Shown: positions 22,921 to 36,100, numbered from the stretch's first letter. The stretch: 64,000 nt of DNA from Crotophaga sulcirostris (GCA_013397455.1 VYZB01000076.1:650697-714696); one strand, 5' to 3'. Program-made: numbers and translations. Notes: generated from the letters alone by a model not told the origin.

Positions 22921-25900
22921 TAGCGAAAACATAGAAGAGCGGCAGAGTGAGCTGCCAAACCATGTTCATATACCAAACTATGTTTATCTTCTCTAATTGA
23001 AAAGTATATTGATTTATATTATTGTTTCCTAGCTTTGACTTGATATATTTCTTACAGATAAAGGAAAGTGCTCTCCTTCTCTGTCTCTTTCCATATGTAT
23101 GCCTTCTCCCTTTACCCCTTGTTCCCTCTCTGTTATTGGGAGTTACAGATCTGGCAGGATCTAATGAGGTGAATGTTATAAAGTGAGAATGGGAAGCTCT
23201 GTGCTTTCACTAAACTAATCTCTGCCCTGGTCTAAGGGGCTTATTTGCAGCTGAAAGTCCTGGCAGTCTAGAAATAAATGCCTCATAAAGAATTACTTAA
23301 TTTCATTAATAATGCCTGAATCAAGTCATTCTTCATTTTCCATAAAACTAGAATAGGCTAGGAGTAACTCAATTATTTTTTACAAGTACTAATGAATAAA
23401 GTAAATGTGTAATTTCCAATAAATTCCATACTTACTTGTGGTGTGAGAAATTGTGCACTCAAAACAGGTAAAAAATGTGTCATTTTTATTTTTATAGTAT
23501 GTCCTTTAGAAGAGATATTAAAGCACTGTTTACTTTATCACATGGTACTCTATAGAAAACTGTAGATTAATTTTCCCTCAGAGAAGCCATATAGTATTTC
23601 AGCTCTGAAATAAAAAAATACCTTAGAGAGAATCATTCAGGTCCCTTGTATAAATTCTTCAGTAATAAGAAATAGGTATTTATAAACTTCACACATAGCC
23701 TGTATCTGTTGAGGAAACATTTTCTTGCCCTGTTAAAGGAAAGATTTTTCTGCCTGACTCTTTTAGTCCTTTATTTAATTAGAATGCAAACTTAGGCATA
23801 ATCTTGCCCTCTCAAACAGTGTTTTTCTGTTCTGAAGAATGTCGTTAGACTTTCTTTTCTCTGGGCAGTGGGTAGGACAGAAGAGTCATGAATGGAAAAT
23901 GGAACTAAATACCCTTCATGCTATGGACTTCTTTTCCCTCTTCCAAAGCTTAAGAAAATCTCGGTGTGTTCATGGAAATAACTAAGGAATTTAGAAGCAA
24001 CTTAGAAGAGTACAGTGTTTATAAAAATGTACTTTCTGCAAGCTGGGATCCCTCTTGGTATACCTGCCTGCAAGCACTGCCTATGAGCAATGCATCCACT
24101 GACTGTACTGGTATACTGGGGGGAAGGGCAAAATACAGAGATTTACAAAATACGTATTTCAGTAACTATAAATGAAGCAAATACACTGTAGCTTTGCTGT
24201 GACCTCCAGGAAGCAGAGCATGAACTACTTTGATTTATCACAAAATTGGAGCTTGCATCTAGAAATGTAAGTGTGAGACCATTTACTTAAAAGCTGTAGT
24301 CATCAGCATAATCTTTAAGGAGCCAGATCCTGAGGCAAATTGCTGATGTGCTGATGTGCTAAGGCCTATAAAGCCAGTCAGACTTCCAGGATACTTTACA
24401 AATATGGCAATATTGACAGCCTGCAAATTGGTTTCTTTGTGCATGCTGCCTAGCCAAATAATGCTTAAGGAAAGCATGATAATAGCATAAGTCACCAAAT
24501 ACATTTCACCAGACCTCTGTGCAGATGTAACTCTTCAGAATAAAATAAACCAGCTATGCTAGTTTTAAAGACAAGGTGCTCTCACTTAGTTGTGAAATAA
24601 ACTACCACCCAGCACAGTACAATCTCCTCCTCTGCAGTAGGTTTTGTCTACAAGATATGAAATCAGTGCCTTCACAGATGGCACTGACTTCAGAGTAGAA
24701 GTGGGACAAACATGGATTTAGTGAAGAAACATACTGGCCACTAAGACAATCCAGGTAAAGTGGTGCCATGCATTCAGGTATGCATAGAGGTATGATGGTC
24801 TGTGATACTTCCAAATTCTACGTGTTTCTGGGCTGTGGAGGTGAGTGAAATCTTTGCCAACATTTCTTGAGATGTGATGTTCCTTTAGTCAGAGAATTTT
24901 CACTTCTGGTAGACAGAAGTTAGAGCGTAACCCTTGTTCTAGCTCCGCTGATGAATGACCCACTTCCTTTATCCAAGTACGTCTTATTACTGCATTCTGT
25001 GCTTTACAGCAAAGTTGCCCAAATAGAGAAATGTTAGTAAAACATTAAATAAGTGTTGAATAAATGCTGACTTCTCTTAGTGATTCTCTAGTATCATCCT
25101 TTCAGTAACCTAAAGACCAAAAAACACAAAATGCAGTGAATCAGCTTTTACAAAGGAAGCAGGATAACAGAGCTATAAAATACATTTTTAAAGTGTATCT
25201 GTCATTTTTTTCCGAGTAAGCTGATTTAGAATAGGTTCTTCAAAACTAAAGATGATCAGTAGTGCATAGTTATGTATTAAGAATCCACATAATAAGTGTC
25301 TCTTACTGGTAGAAATGCCTGGAGTACCTTATCTTCTGTAAGATGCTAATGACACATGCTGATTTCCAAAACAGTATCCAGTGCAGGCTAACTACTGGCA
25401 GATATAAAAATATTTACATAGATGAACAAAACTGTATGAGGTGATATACTTGCAAATTTATCTTACAGATGTCATTTCCAGACATGAAGACATGATAATA
25501 GTTTTCTAGCTAGCTTTAATTAATTAAGACCCTAAAAAGTTATAATAAATTAGCATCAACAGATTTGATAGTATATTAGAAAGATATTCCTGAACTTTGA
25601 AGTCAATGTAGAAATGTGGTGATAATTCTACTATTCATGCTCTTTCTGAGATTCGTTTCCACGGTGCACACTGTACCTAGAATGAACTAAGAATTTATTT
25701 TTTCTTCTTGAAAATATCAGTGCTTTCCAATTTTCCAGTACATATTTTCTTTTCAATATATTTTCCTATGCAGAGATAAAGGGAGCTTCACAGCCATTTT
25801 AAATTTATTTTTGCAAAAACTTACACTAGAGTAATAAAAATTGAGCCTTCCCACTCCACTAAATTTAAAAAGTGATTTATATATCTTGCATATATGGCAA

Positions 25901-26217
25901 AATATTATAATAAACTGTTAAAACAGAATTCACAAATTCCAGAAACTGAAGAAGAAATAATCTGAACTAGCCAATAAGAAATGGTGAGAACCATTATGTA
26001 CCCAGTCCTGGGCAGAAGACAGACGAGCCCTGGGTACTCAACACGAGGATCCCAGCAATTCCTCTCTGCCAATACAGGTCTCTGGTCCCATGCTACCCTG
26101 CTACCCTTTTTGTGTTCACTTTTTCTGAACCCAAGGATTTTGGTTTCATGACTGCTTTGTTGCCCAACTTCAACAATAAAACAGAGGATCAGTCTTTTCT
26201 AGCCAGGCTCATGAAGT
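22921..26217. other. Non-coding stretch, no recognised gene
   Basis: There is no supported gene. A short octamer repeat lies at 24341-24360 (GCTGATGT in 2.4 copies). About 25960-26200 has features of a decayed LTR (CCAAT, a TATA-like TTATGTACC, a late AATAAA at about 26175) but no convincing termini. Confidence 0.4.
24341..24360. repeat. Short 8-bp tandem repeat
   Basis: TGCTGATG is repeated about 2.5 times with no mismatch. Confidence 0.9.
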
Positions 26218-26693
26218 CTGGAAGGACACTGAGTTGCTGGAGTGCATCCAGAGAAGGGCAATGAAGCTGGGGAAGGGTCTGGAGAACACGTCTTATGAGG
26301 GGCAGCTGAGGGAACTGGGGTTGTTCAGCCTTCAGAAGAGGAGGCTGAGGGGAGACCCTATCACTGACTACAGCTCCCTGAATGGAGGTTGTAGTGAAGT
26401 GAATGTTGGTCTTTTCTCCCAAGGAACAAATGATAGGACAAGAGGAAATGGTCTCAATTGTGTCAGGGAGGTTTAGATTGCATATTAGCAAAAATTTATT
26501 TGCTGAAAGAGTGGTAAAGTATTGGAACAGGCTGCCCAGTGAAGCCGTGGAGTCACCATCCCTGGAGGTGTTCAAAAAACATGTAGACATGACACTTTAG
26601 GACATAGTTCTGCAGGCTTGGTGTTGTTAGTCTGATGATTAGACTTAGTGATCTTAAAGGTCTTTTCAACCTTAATGATCCTATGACTCTGAA
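26218..26693 (+). mobile_element. CR1 LINE 3' end
   Basis: This is the last 475 bases of a CR1 copy: C-terminal ORF2, its 3' untranslated part and an 'aatgatcctatgactctga' tail that is a decayed form of the ATTCTATG octamer repeat. The 5' end is truncated near 26218. It is moderately diverged, and its frame is broken near 26400-26470. Confidence 0.9.
26234..26600 (+). pseudogene. CR1 ORF2 C-terminus, two overlapping frames
   Basis: The first frame (26234-26476) gives '[11 protein letters not shown]', '[17 protein letters not shown]' and then DRTRGNG. The second (26403-26600) continues with '[22 protein letters not shown]' and 'SLEVFKKHVD', ending in a stop at 26600, the normal ORF2 end. A frameshift between about 26403 and 26476 breaks the gene. 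It has no catalytic domain. Confidence 0.85.
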
Positions 26694-27894
26694 AGCTGTG
26701 AACTTGAACCCATTCAGGCTCGACCAATTCTTGGTCCAGCTCTGTCACTTTTTGTTAAAGCTCAATCAAGACAATTAAAACAGCCCTGGTCAGTGTAGAA
26801 GAAACTGAGGCACCTAAATCAACAAACTGAAATCTATTCCTTAAAGACATTACTTAATTGTTAAGCAATCTTAAGTGAGTTTTTTAGTACTTTTTGCCTA
26901 ATAACTGTATCCATCCAAAACATCCACTTCCCAATGACTAGTTTTTTAGAAGATATTCCCTAAGTGTTGTTTTCTGTTTCTCACATTACGTTCACAGACT
27001 GTAATAATTTTCGTATTCTATTATTTTTATTGACTTAAAGTTACAAACACATAAGCAGCATTAATATTAAGTTTTGTGCAAATAAAAATGTTGGTGGGAG
27101 AAAGCATGTCCAATATAAATGGAACAGTTCTAAACAGTATTCTGACTTCTTAATACACAGTTAAGTTTGATTTATGAGGGCTTATGAAACCTAACAGGTC
27201 TGAATTGGGAAACTGAGCAAAATTTATTTTAGAATAGAGACATTTTCTTGTGGAAACTGGCTTTCTATATTCCTGAGTTATTCCTTTTTAACTTGTTTTT
27301 TTTTAAAAAATGAAAGATTTTGGGAAAAATCTTCCTCCCCCCTTATTACAGAGTTGAAAGACTTTGCAAATATTCCACTTTAAATACCATAATGAATAAT
27401 GCCAGGAAAAATGACATGACCACAATTTCAACATACGTCTTTCACAAAAAGAAGCGCATGTGACTTTGGATGCTCTACTTGGGAACACAGACTGGGGTTT
27501 TGTTCAATGCAGAATATTTAGAAGACGAGCATTGTGTTAAAGTCAGAAATTTATGATGTTCTATTGAGAGCTGAATCAGGACTCCAGCCTATATATGTGC
27601 TGTAGGGAAATGGTGCATAGAAGCAATTCTTATGTTGAATCTGTCTTTCTAGGATTTTCCCTCATGCCATCTGCATGGGCTCTGAGCACCTCTGAATACA
27701 AAAAAGTTATATTGGTGGCCCTTGTACTGCTCAGGGACATTAGTTGTGCAAGATTAGGAAAAATAAGCCTCCTATTGTTTCACTTGAACCAGGAATAGTA
27801 GCTCACTTACACTGCTCAGTGCCCACCTTTGTCAATTTGGTGATGAAGATTGTCTGGTGATGGTGATCAAGGAGTGGTACCAGCAGGCCGAGGA
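26694..27894. other. Non-coding spacer between two CR1 3' ends
   Basis: There is no recognisable gene or repeat. The sequence is AT-rich. Confidence 0.45.
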
Positions 27895-28110
27895 GGTGGT
27901 CCTTCTGGAGAATTCACATCTAGAATGGTGTGTCCAGGTGTGTCTCCAGTACAAGAGAGATGGAGCTACTGGACAGAGTCCAGAAAAGGCCATGAAGATG
28001 GTGAGGGGGCTAGAATATCTCTCCTACGAGGAAAGGCTGAAAGATCTGGGGCTGTTCAGCCTGGAGAAGAGAAGCTTGGAGGGATCTCATCAATGTATAT
28101 AAATACCTGA
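27895..28110 (+). pseudogene. CR1 ORF2 C-terminus fragment
   Basis: A + frame within 27857-28102 holds the C-terminal blocks of CR1 ORF2: 'HLEWCVQ', then a 'MKMVRGLEYLSYEERL' block and '[10 protein letters not shown]'. It stops at 28102, before the usual DRTRG block, which is still visible in another frame near 28160. It is non-functional. Confidence 0.75.
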
Positions 28111-28400
28111 GGGAAGGGTGCAAAGAAGAGTGTTCTAGGTTCTTTTCAGCAATGCCCAGTGACAGGACCAGAGGCAATGGATACAAACTGAAACAACGGG
28201 AGGGTCTGTCTCTAAGGATGTCCAAGCACTGACACAGGTTGCCCAGAGAGATTACAGAATTTCCATCCGTGGAGATATTCAAAAGCTGTGTAGACATGGT
28301 CCTGGGAAACCTATTCTAGGTAGCCCTACTTTTGAGCCACAAGGAGTTGGACTGGATGAGCTCCAAAGGTCGCATTCAACTATTCTGTCATACTGTAAAA
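27895..28400 (+). mobile_element. CR1 LINE 3' end, different subfamily from the one at 26218
   Basis: This is C-terminal ORF2 text ('LEWCVQ', 'KAMKMVRGLEYLSYEERL', 'LGLFSLEKR'), then the 3' part with 'gttgcccagagag' near 28237, 'ggagatattcaaaagctgtg' near 28270 and 'aaggagttggactggatgagct' near 28340. It ends near 28400 in a decayed ATTCTGTC-type tail. The 'gttggactggatgagct' block points to a different CR1 subfamily from the copy at 2688. The 5' limit is approximate. Confidence 0.85.
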
Positions 28401-29456
28401 TAAGTCCCAAGTCAGAAGTATGGATACGTAACAAAAGCCAAACATTGTATACACCTCTTCTGGGCTCACACTGGAAGCCATAAGCTATAGCTTGAGAGGC
28501 AGAGGCAGCATTTCCCTGCTTCCTCCTCCCTTTAAGACTTTTCCTCATGAGATTGTATGCTCACACATTGTTCCACGGAGTTCATCTTTTTTATGTCCTT
28601 AACAATCTCTGAAGATTTCCCTTCATTTCAGAAGGGTGCCCTTTCCAAGTTCTCCATCTCATGAATGTCCCCCCATGAATAATTTCTTTTCCTGAAGTCA
28701 GCATTCCCCCTGCAGGCTGATGCACGGTGAGACAGTCTTCCTCAAGTTCTGCTTTCCAATGATTGAGGTCCCATGTTTATGGAAAGAAAAAAATCTTTTG
28801 AGAGTCTCAGGGCATTGATATCTTGCATCTCAGCAAATTGCCACGGGGTAGAGCATTCTGGTGTTATCTGTTAATACCAGAAGGTGCAGTCTTATAGATT
28901 TTCATGTTAAGATGCAAAACAGTGGCACCTGGTGACTCTAGCTCCTTGAAGAGAAACAGTGTATTTGTATTGAGCCTGTTCCATTCCTGTATTCATCAAG
29001 TCACTTTGCTGAGCAAGAACAGCTCAGTTAATTTTTTGGCCCAGCTTGCTACATAACCATATTAATTGGAATTTTCCATGAAGGATTTATAGGGCACAGT
29101 TAAAATGAAATATACTTGCTAACACCTCTGCAGAGGAGTTTATGTTAGAAAATAGATGAAGACTAACTGGGTACCCTTTAGAAACAAAAGTGCACATATA
29201 CACTGCGCATTACAAACCAGATAACATACATTGTTCAGGGTATAACTTAGACCCAGGGAAAAAAATAAGGAGAAGAAAAAATCAAGAACTTAAATCTGAA
29301 AATCTTCCAGTTGTCTTTTCCAGAAAAATAATAATGCAAAATATTTTTCTACTTGTTTTTCCCTGCACAAACCAGCTACCTATCAGCCACCGGGTGGTAA
29401 AGTTTCAGTCTAAATAAAGCATTGATGGTATGAAAAAACAGCTGCAAAAAACCAAA
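28401..29456. other. Non-coding, nothing specific seen
   Basis: There is no supported gene or recognised repeat. Confidence 0.45.
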
Positions 29457-29478
29457 TGACAGTCAGTTCTGACTGTCA
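29457..29478. repeat. Near-perfect 22-bp palindrome with two MEIS/TGIF-type cores
   Basis: TGACAGTCAG and CTGACTGTCA face each other across a TT spacer. Each arm carries a TGACAG core, the half-site of TALE homeodomain proteins. It may be a binding site or chance. Confidence 0.6.
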
Positions 29479-30179
29479 ATCTACACATTTAATGAGAAAC
29501 TCTGCTCAATTTAATGAATCCTGGTGCTTCAGTCTACCATCACTTTAAGTAGAACCTGCATACACAACTATGTAGTGTCAATTTGGGGCATATATTATGG
29601 CAGTACAATACAACTCTGAAGGGAGAACTTCATTTTCTGAACTATTAACCATATAAGCAATTGTTACTAATTTACTATGAGAAATGTGTGTGAAAATGTA
29701 GGTGCACGTGATTGGCTTGGTGAGACAACTTGAAAATATTTAATCAAGGCTGAATAATTCTGTGTCTACAGTAGCAGTTAGATTAAAAAGAAAAAAAAAT
29801 ACTATCACTTCACCAGTGTGTCAGGGGTGAAAGTCTAATTGGTTTGTAGTTAAAGACAAACTAACTTCACTGTCAACTGACTAGCTGAAATTTTGGAGGG
29901 GGGGAGGTGTCATTTTCTTGGGCTTGACCTTTGATTCCTGAGTCTGATAAAACCTGACAAGAAGTACCTTTGTCGGAAAGTGTATTACATATGGGGGGGG
30001 GGGGGGGGGAACAGAAAGAAAAAACTCCTCGAAAGCTGCTGTTTGACATCAGAACTAGGTGGCTGATTACAATGCCTAAGTAGAAACTGTTCGATCATTT
30101 TAAGTATGCAAATATAATGTTACCTCTAACAAACACTTATATTTATGTGTGTGTTTATCAACCAGAAGTGCTAGTACAA
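29479..30179. other. Non-coding, contains a long G run
   Basis: There is no gene. A short G run lies near 29899 and a 17-base G run at 29993-30009. Confidence 0.5.
29993..30009. repeat. Mononucleotide G run, 17 bases
   Basis: This is an uninterrupted run of 17 G on the + strand. It can form a four-stranded structure and is prone to length change and sequencing error. Confidence 0.9.
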
Positions 30180-30800
30180 AGAGAACACTCGAATTGCTTT
30201 AGGAATCCCTCTAAAAGACTGAAATTACGCACAGATTACTGATTTTACCAACGGTACTTGAATGCTGGCTCTGAACATCAAACTCATGCTTATTACAGGC
30301 AGCCATGAGCAAACCCAAACGTCTTCGTCTCCACCCCACGCTCCCTCGCATAAATGCATCCTCGCACAGCTGTAATGGACTGCAGCTCGGTTCCTCTCTG
30401 CGTGAGGTTGAGAACCGGCTCATGGAAATACAAGCTGGAGAATTTAGGTTGTGTCACGTAGCAAAAACAATGAGTGGAACAAACGAGTTGAGCACCTCAG
30501 AGAGCTGGAAATCTCTAATTGCTAGATCCAGTCACAGACAAACACTGGAGAAGGGCCGGACTATTTGCACCTAGCGCCACTCAACCGGGGTGACGATAAA
30601 TTTGTGAAAGGTCAAAGAACTTTCCATATGTAAAACTTGCAGTGGGAACGATGGGGGCTGTCACCCGGGCAGGGCTGCCAGACCTGTGACGATGCTGCCA
30701 CCTGCCGATGTCTCACCGTCCTCTGAGATACACTTCCAGGTTGCACTCCGGGTTTTCCAGCTCCACTGTTTCTGCAGAACAGTTACACCGGTTTTGTTCT
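30180..30800. promoter_or_regulatory. CpG-enriched patch, candidate promoter, exon or enhancer
   Basis: About twenty CpG sites occur in ~600 bases, where the surroundings have only a few per kb. The patch contains CACGTAG near 30457, TGACGAT at 30591 and a GGTCAAAG at 30610-30617. An ATG at 30305 has a good context (GCAGCC before it), is preceded by an acceptor-like 'cttattacag', and opens an 89-codon frame to 30574 with no recognised domain. This may be a first exon or a regulatory island; the coding reading is weak. Confidence 0.3.
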
Positions 30801-32599
30801 CATCACCTAACAAAATTTCCAGTTTCTCATTGGGATTGCAACACTAACTTAGGATCTACTTGGGTCACTTTGGCATTTCTTCTCTGCTGAGGACCCACTA
30901 TCCTGCGTGCAACTACAATATCAAATTGCCTGGAAAGGCAAACATAAATATCAGACAGCTACTACTTGCCTTTGTTAAATATAGTCTTCTTTTCTGAACA
31001 GAGCTTTCACTCCTAGCATTTATATCACTGTAGACTATGCTATCCTCCTTGCAAACGTGACCTTTATTGCTTAATTATCAGACTTCTGAAAATGGTTTCC
31101 CTATAAAAATAACTCTCCTATAAACATACAAAAACTTCCAGATCAAGCTGTCTTATTGAAAACCCCTGCAATACCAATAAGCTGTATTTATAAAATTTAC
31201 ACAGCAACATGAGCATAAGTTCATACAAATGCATACATGAACACACCCACAGAGGGAAATAGGCATAATAAAAGGATTGTTTAAAAAGAAAATTATAACC
31301 TAGCTATACCTGAGAAATGTTCTCTGTGAATTTCTCCTAATGCTCTCTTTTGGACAATTTGTCTACTTCAAGCTAAAAGGTGGAGGGGGAAAGCATTGCA
31401 ACAACATTTCCATTGCAGGCTATGGACTGCTCTGTATCTTTGGGTTTCAGGTAGGACTTAAGCATCAAGCAGAGAAGAGCTAAATTAAAGGACGAGCTAC
31501 TTTGGCAGCTACTCCTGCTGGCCAAGTATACAGCAGTGGAAAAAAGCAGCCTGGCATCTGCTACAGCACCGTCCACCTCTCAGATTCATGTAAGAGCCAT
31601 GCCTGGACAGTGAGGAGGGCTGCAGGAGCTGCTCAATCAGCAAGAAGCATGAGTATACCACAAGGACAGTGCAGAATGGCACAGATTCAGGTGGACACTT
31701 CCCAGTGTTCCCTCTGAGACTTTTAGGACAGCCTCCTGATGGGTTCATGCCCTGTCAAGCACAAAATCCCCCTCCTCAGGGACTGTTTTGCAGGGGATAC
31801 TGCAATGCTTCGCTTAAGCTGTTTCTGCACTTTTACAGTCTCATTGCAGGGGTTCATCCACATCACCTGGAGATCTCTTGGTTAAGAAGGATCTGAAGCA
31901 AAGCTCCTTCCAAAGAATTGTTTGAGTAGGGCAATCTCCAGTTGAACTCTCAGAATTAACTCACCAGCTAAATGTGTCTTATGTGCTGCCCCTCTCCAGC
32001 ACACACATGCACAGATGTTTTCAAGTAGGTGTTGAAAAAGTGTCATAAGGTGTTTTGGAAGGACTACCTTGACCCTTTTTCCTCAAAATCTTGGTTTTGT
32101 GCAATTATGTGTGCAAGACTGCTTAGGAAAATGGTATTTCCAAATTTTTAGCTCTGTTCTCTGCAGATGTACCTAAATTTTAATGTTCATATAGTATACA
32201 TACCATTATCACATTTGCTTGTGATGCAATTAGAACTGGGCCAACGCTAAGTCACAGTGTCCTTCCAATTTGCAGCAACTGCAGAAGCCAATCTTTCTTC
32301 ACAAGACCAACGCGGGAAGCTAACGTTCCTTTTAGTTGTGTAAATGCTTGTATCAATCTACAGTGACCACCCCTAGTCAGACCCTAGAGAAAGCATGTGG
32401 TAGCGACAACCATACCTGTCCTCAGAGCAAAACCACCAGCTCTCCCACGCAGTCAGCCCTGCACAACCATAATTCTTGTTTCTTTGTGCCTAATTAAGCC
32501 ACTGCACCTGAATTTTAATCATGAGAAAATTGTGTCCGATACAGAGCAAGAGACAGAGAGAGAGTGCCCTTGGAGGACCTTCTGTAGCAATTATTTGGC
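30801..32599. other. Non-coding, part less AT-rich
   Basis: There is no recognised gene. About 31490-31900 is less AT-rich and has overlapping short open frames on both strands, none with a known domain. Confidence 0.4.
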
Positions 32600-33120
32600 C
32601 TAAATCCCTAAATTTCTTACATTATGTTTAATCATTATAAGACAGATAGACCAAGGGTAACAATTCCAGCAGTGGACAAGCCCTGATCGTTAGCTAAGGT
32701 ACCTAAGGGTGTGCATTTTAGAAAACATTTGCATAATGATGTGGTTGTTTAAAAATTACATAACAGTACAATTAAAATGCCAAAGAACGGTACAGTTGAG
32801 TTGTTGCTTAGATTAGCTGATGTGATCCTGAGTCTCTCTGCCAGCTGCTTTCCTCTCTGAACTACTTGCCCACTTGAAATGTAAAGACACGATTTTCCAA
32901 ACTCCAGTGGCTCTCACAGTTTTCACTTACATATAAAGTCTCTGGTGGGCTGTGTGCTGCTTTCTCAAAGAAACCTATAACATATATTAGCATCTTAAAA
33001 GTCACTACCAAAACAATATCAGCATTTAAAGGTCACCTTTACCTGCTGTTACAAAGTTGTGGACTAAATATTGTTTGCAGATTTATATGATAAGCATAGA
33101 GCAGTCATCTTTGTTTAAAA
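32600..33120. promoter_or_regulatory. Candidate conserved enhancer with an octamer site
   Basis: The sequence is complex and not repeat-like, with a perfect ATTTGCAT at 32727-32734 followed by AATGAT, several TAAT-like cores and a GCTGATG near 32817. It is enhancer-like by composition only; conservation was not tested. Confidence 0.25.
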
Positions 33121-36100
33121 AAAGAAAAATACCAATACTCTCAACCCCCTGCTAAATTTCCAGTATATCCTAATAGTTTAATTGAACTATTGGCCTGACT
33201 ATTAAGGAAACATGTTACAACTAATGTAGGTTTCTGTACTTCGACTGCAGTGCCGCCATATCTGATTTTAAATCTGCGTTTAAATATCATTCAACTTTTA
33301 CACCCACAAGTGGTGAAGAGAGTATTAATGTTTTTTTCTTGCTGAGAAAATTGTTTCTTGTAAAATGTTGTAATAGAGCCACTAACAGCTGGCACAAGTC
33401 TTATCTGCTTTGGCAATCATGACACCGTATAGAAAGACATGACTTCCCGTGGTTCTGATTTTCAGGATTACAAAGGACTTAGACCGAAAGTCCAGATCTG
33501 AATATTTCCTTGTTCAGACAAGATTGACTTGTGAGATCAACTCTGAGTTTAAATTTTGTGTCTGGTCCTCATCTCAGTTCAAGATGTGAAGTGGCACTGG
33601 GAGGAACATGGCAGGCAGTGCAAGCTCACGCTATACTGAATTGTAATGGCATTTATCATTTACAAATATTAAAATTTAAGAATGTAACTTGCAGCTCTTG
33701 ACTGCAAATAACTGCAAGGCACTTATTTTCAATCACTGATATTTGCTGGTAAATAAATTAAAAATTAGAGGAAGGTCAAATGTAATTTCCTGTCTGTGCT
33801 TCAGAGAATTTAAGATACTGGACACTGAGAAGGCTGCCTAACTTTAAACGCTAGGCTTCCTGCTCTTTGTTAAAAGTTATGCAAGACCAATGGCAAATGG
33901 TAACAAACAATAATTTTTCACAATGTTGCCAACCGGTGGAATTCCTTAACAAAAAACATGATTTTTTTTTCTAAATAAACAATTGTTTTCTGAATGAAAA
34001 GTGCTTAATTTCATCCTAATTTCTTTTTGCCACCATACTACCATAAATTACTACCATAAATTCTGAGCTGTTGCCAGGATTATTATTATGTGAAAGTCCT
34101 CATTTAGTATTGAAATTCATGTTTACTCTTGAGGAGTTACAAATTGAATTAGAACCATCTTTTTACTTTGCCTACCAAATCAATGCAGCTTATATGATAT
34201 GCAAGAAATATTTTACAATGAACACATGACAAACTGTCTCCAAGAGGACTTTCTTCAAGTTAAAAAGATGAACTGGTTTTCAATCGCCAAAAATTCACTG
34301 TTGTTTTAAAGATGCAAATGAAGAAAAAAATCTCATATTTTATATTTATGAACCCTTTAGGAAAGAATTCTTCCTCAGCTGTGAGAAAATAAATTAATAT
34401 TTCAAAAGCAACACTCCCACTCCAAAAAAGCTCAGTATGTATTGACTGACATGACTGTAGCTTATTACTGGTGTTATACTATTTCCTCAATTTGCTACTT
34501 GAAAAGATAAAAAAACGGAAGAATGTATGTGGAAGTAACCCTTTTTCCCAGTATAACAGACTTGAATTATCCAAAGAATATAATATTCATAGGAATAAAT
34601 ATGAAATAAATAGGCCCAAGGACCCTATTGTAAGCAGATATTTCACAAGGAATACATGGCTGCAGTAAGAGAAAAAGACAGAAAAAAAGCTGCATTTTTA
34701 AAAATCCCAGAAAACAGAAATATTTTATAACTATGTCATAGCTACTGTAATATGTCTTTCACACAACAGTTTCTAAGAACAAGCTGTTATTCAGTGAGCT
34801 GTGAGGAGGTTGGTGTATTTCTTTTGCAATGCCAATATGACTCTTTACTGAAGAAATACACACTGGTACATTCATGAGGAATGCATGAGAACTTCAGAGT
34901 CACATGCAGTGCTCTTCAAAAAAGAAAGTTGCACTGACTTAATTTTGAAGCCACATCTGCTGCAGAAGTCAATGAGAGGCGTATCTTGACTGATTAGTAT
35001 CTTAACACCTACTGTACATAAAGGGCACACATTTGTCAGTTGTTTGAGGTTTATAATTGCTTGGGTACTGCATTGGACAGTGAAGGAGGAAGACCCAATC
35101 AACAACTTTTTTTTACATATGAGCATGTCATAATAAATTTTATATTTCCTTGGGCTTAAAGCCAAGACAATAGTCTCTTTTTCCTAAAAACAAATCAAAA
35201 TTCTGTTAATTTTATCCCAGAACATTGATAGTTAAGACTGAAAGTCAAAATAGTGTACAGGGAACAGTAAAATGGCATTGTGCCATAGCTCTAATGAGGA
35301 TAAACACTATAAGAAAACTATTCTATTTTCTGTAAATTAGTCTTATATACCATGGACATAGAATGAACAAGATGATATACATACGCAAGAAAGTGTTTGC
35401 ATGCATATTTATCACTCTGAAAAAGAGGAAACATTTTATCAAAAGTGATTGGATGCTGTTCATCCAAAGTGAACCATATCATTCCTATTGAGTAGACACA
35501 TTGGTGATATGTTTATTAAAAAAAACAACCAACAAACATTTAAGCCAGTTGAAAGTGCATCATTTCATTGCTTTCAAGATAATAGCTTATAGGTGATCTA
35601 TGTACTGATCAAAATGGGTTTAATATATTTGTTACTGGAAATCAGATACAAATAAGTCAAGAAACTGGATTAATTATGTTGTTTTGCAGGAACTAAATGA
35701 GGGGAGAAACAGCTATGATCAAAAATGTTCTTGTTCTGCAAAATACACTGTGATTCTATTCAGTGTTTTAAAGTTTGTTCAATACTGTGTAATGTAATGA
35801 AATGTTATGTAGCAGTACAGATCTTGCTTCTACTTGAGGTATTGTAAATCACTATTGATTTCAGTGGAGGCAGGATCAGGTTCTTAGTTAGAAAAGATAA
35901 CAAGCCAATTCTGAATGCTCTTAGACTTTCAAAAGATAGTCGTCATCTTTGACAGAGATGCAGAAATTGCAAGAAAATCTATTCATGTGCTTTAGGCACT
36001 GGCTTTTAGCAGCAGAAAAAAAAGATATCAAAAAGCACAGCTTTACAAGCATATGCAAGAGTGGCATTATAGATAACTTTCCTGAACAAAGGCTTGCATG

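Noticed and set aside
26189..26590. 133-codon minus-strand open frame
   Set aside because: It is an antisense shadow of the CR1 3' end at 26218-26693.
28010..28297. 95-codon minus-strand open frame
   Set aside because: It is an antisense shadow of the CR1 copy at 27895-28400.
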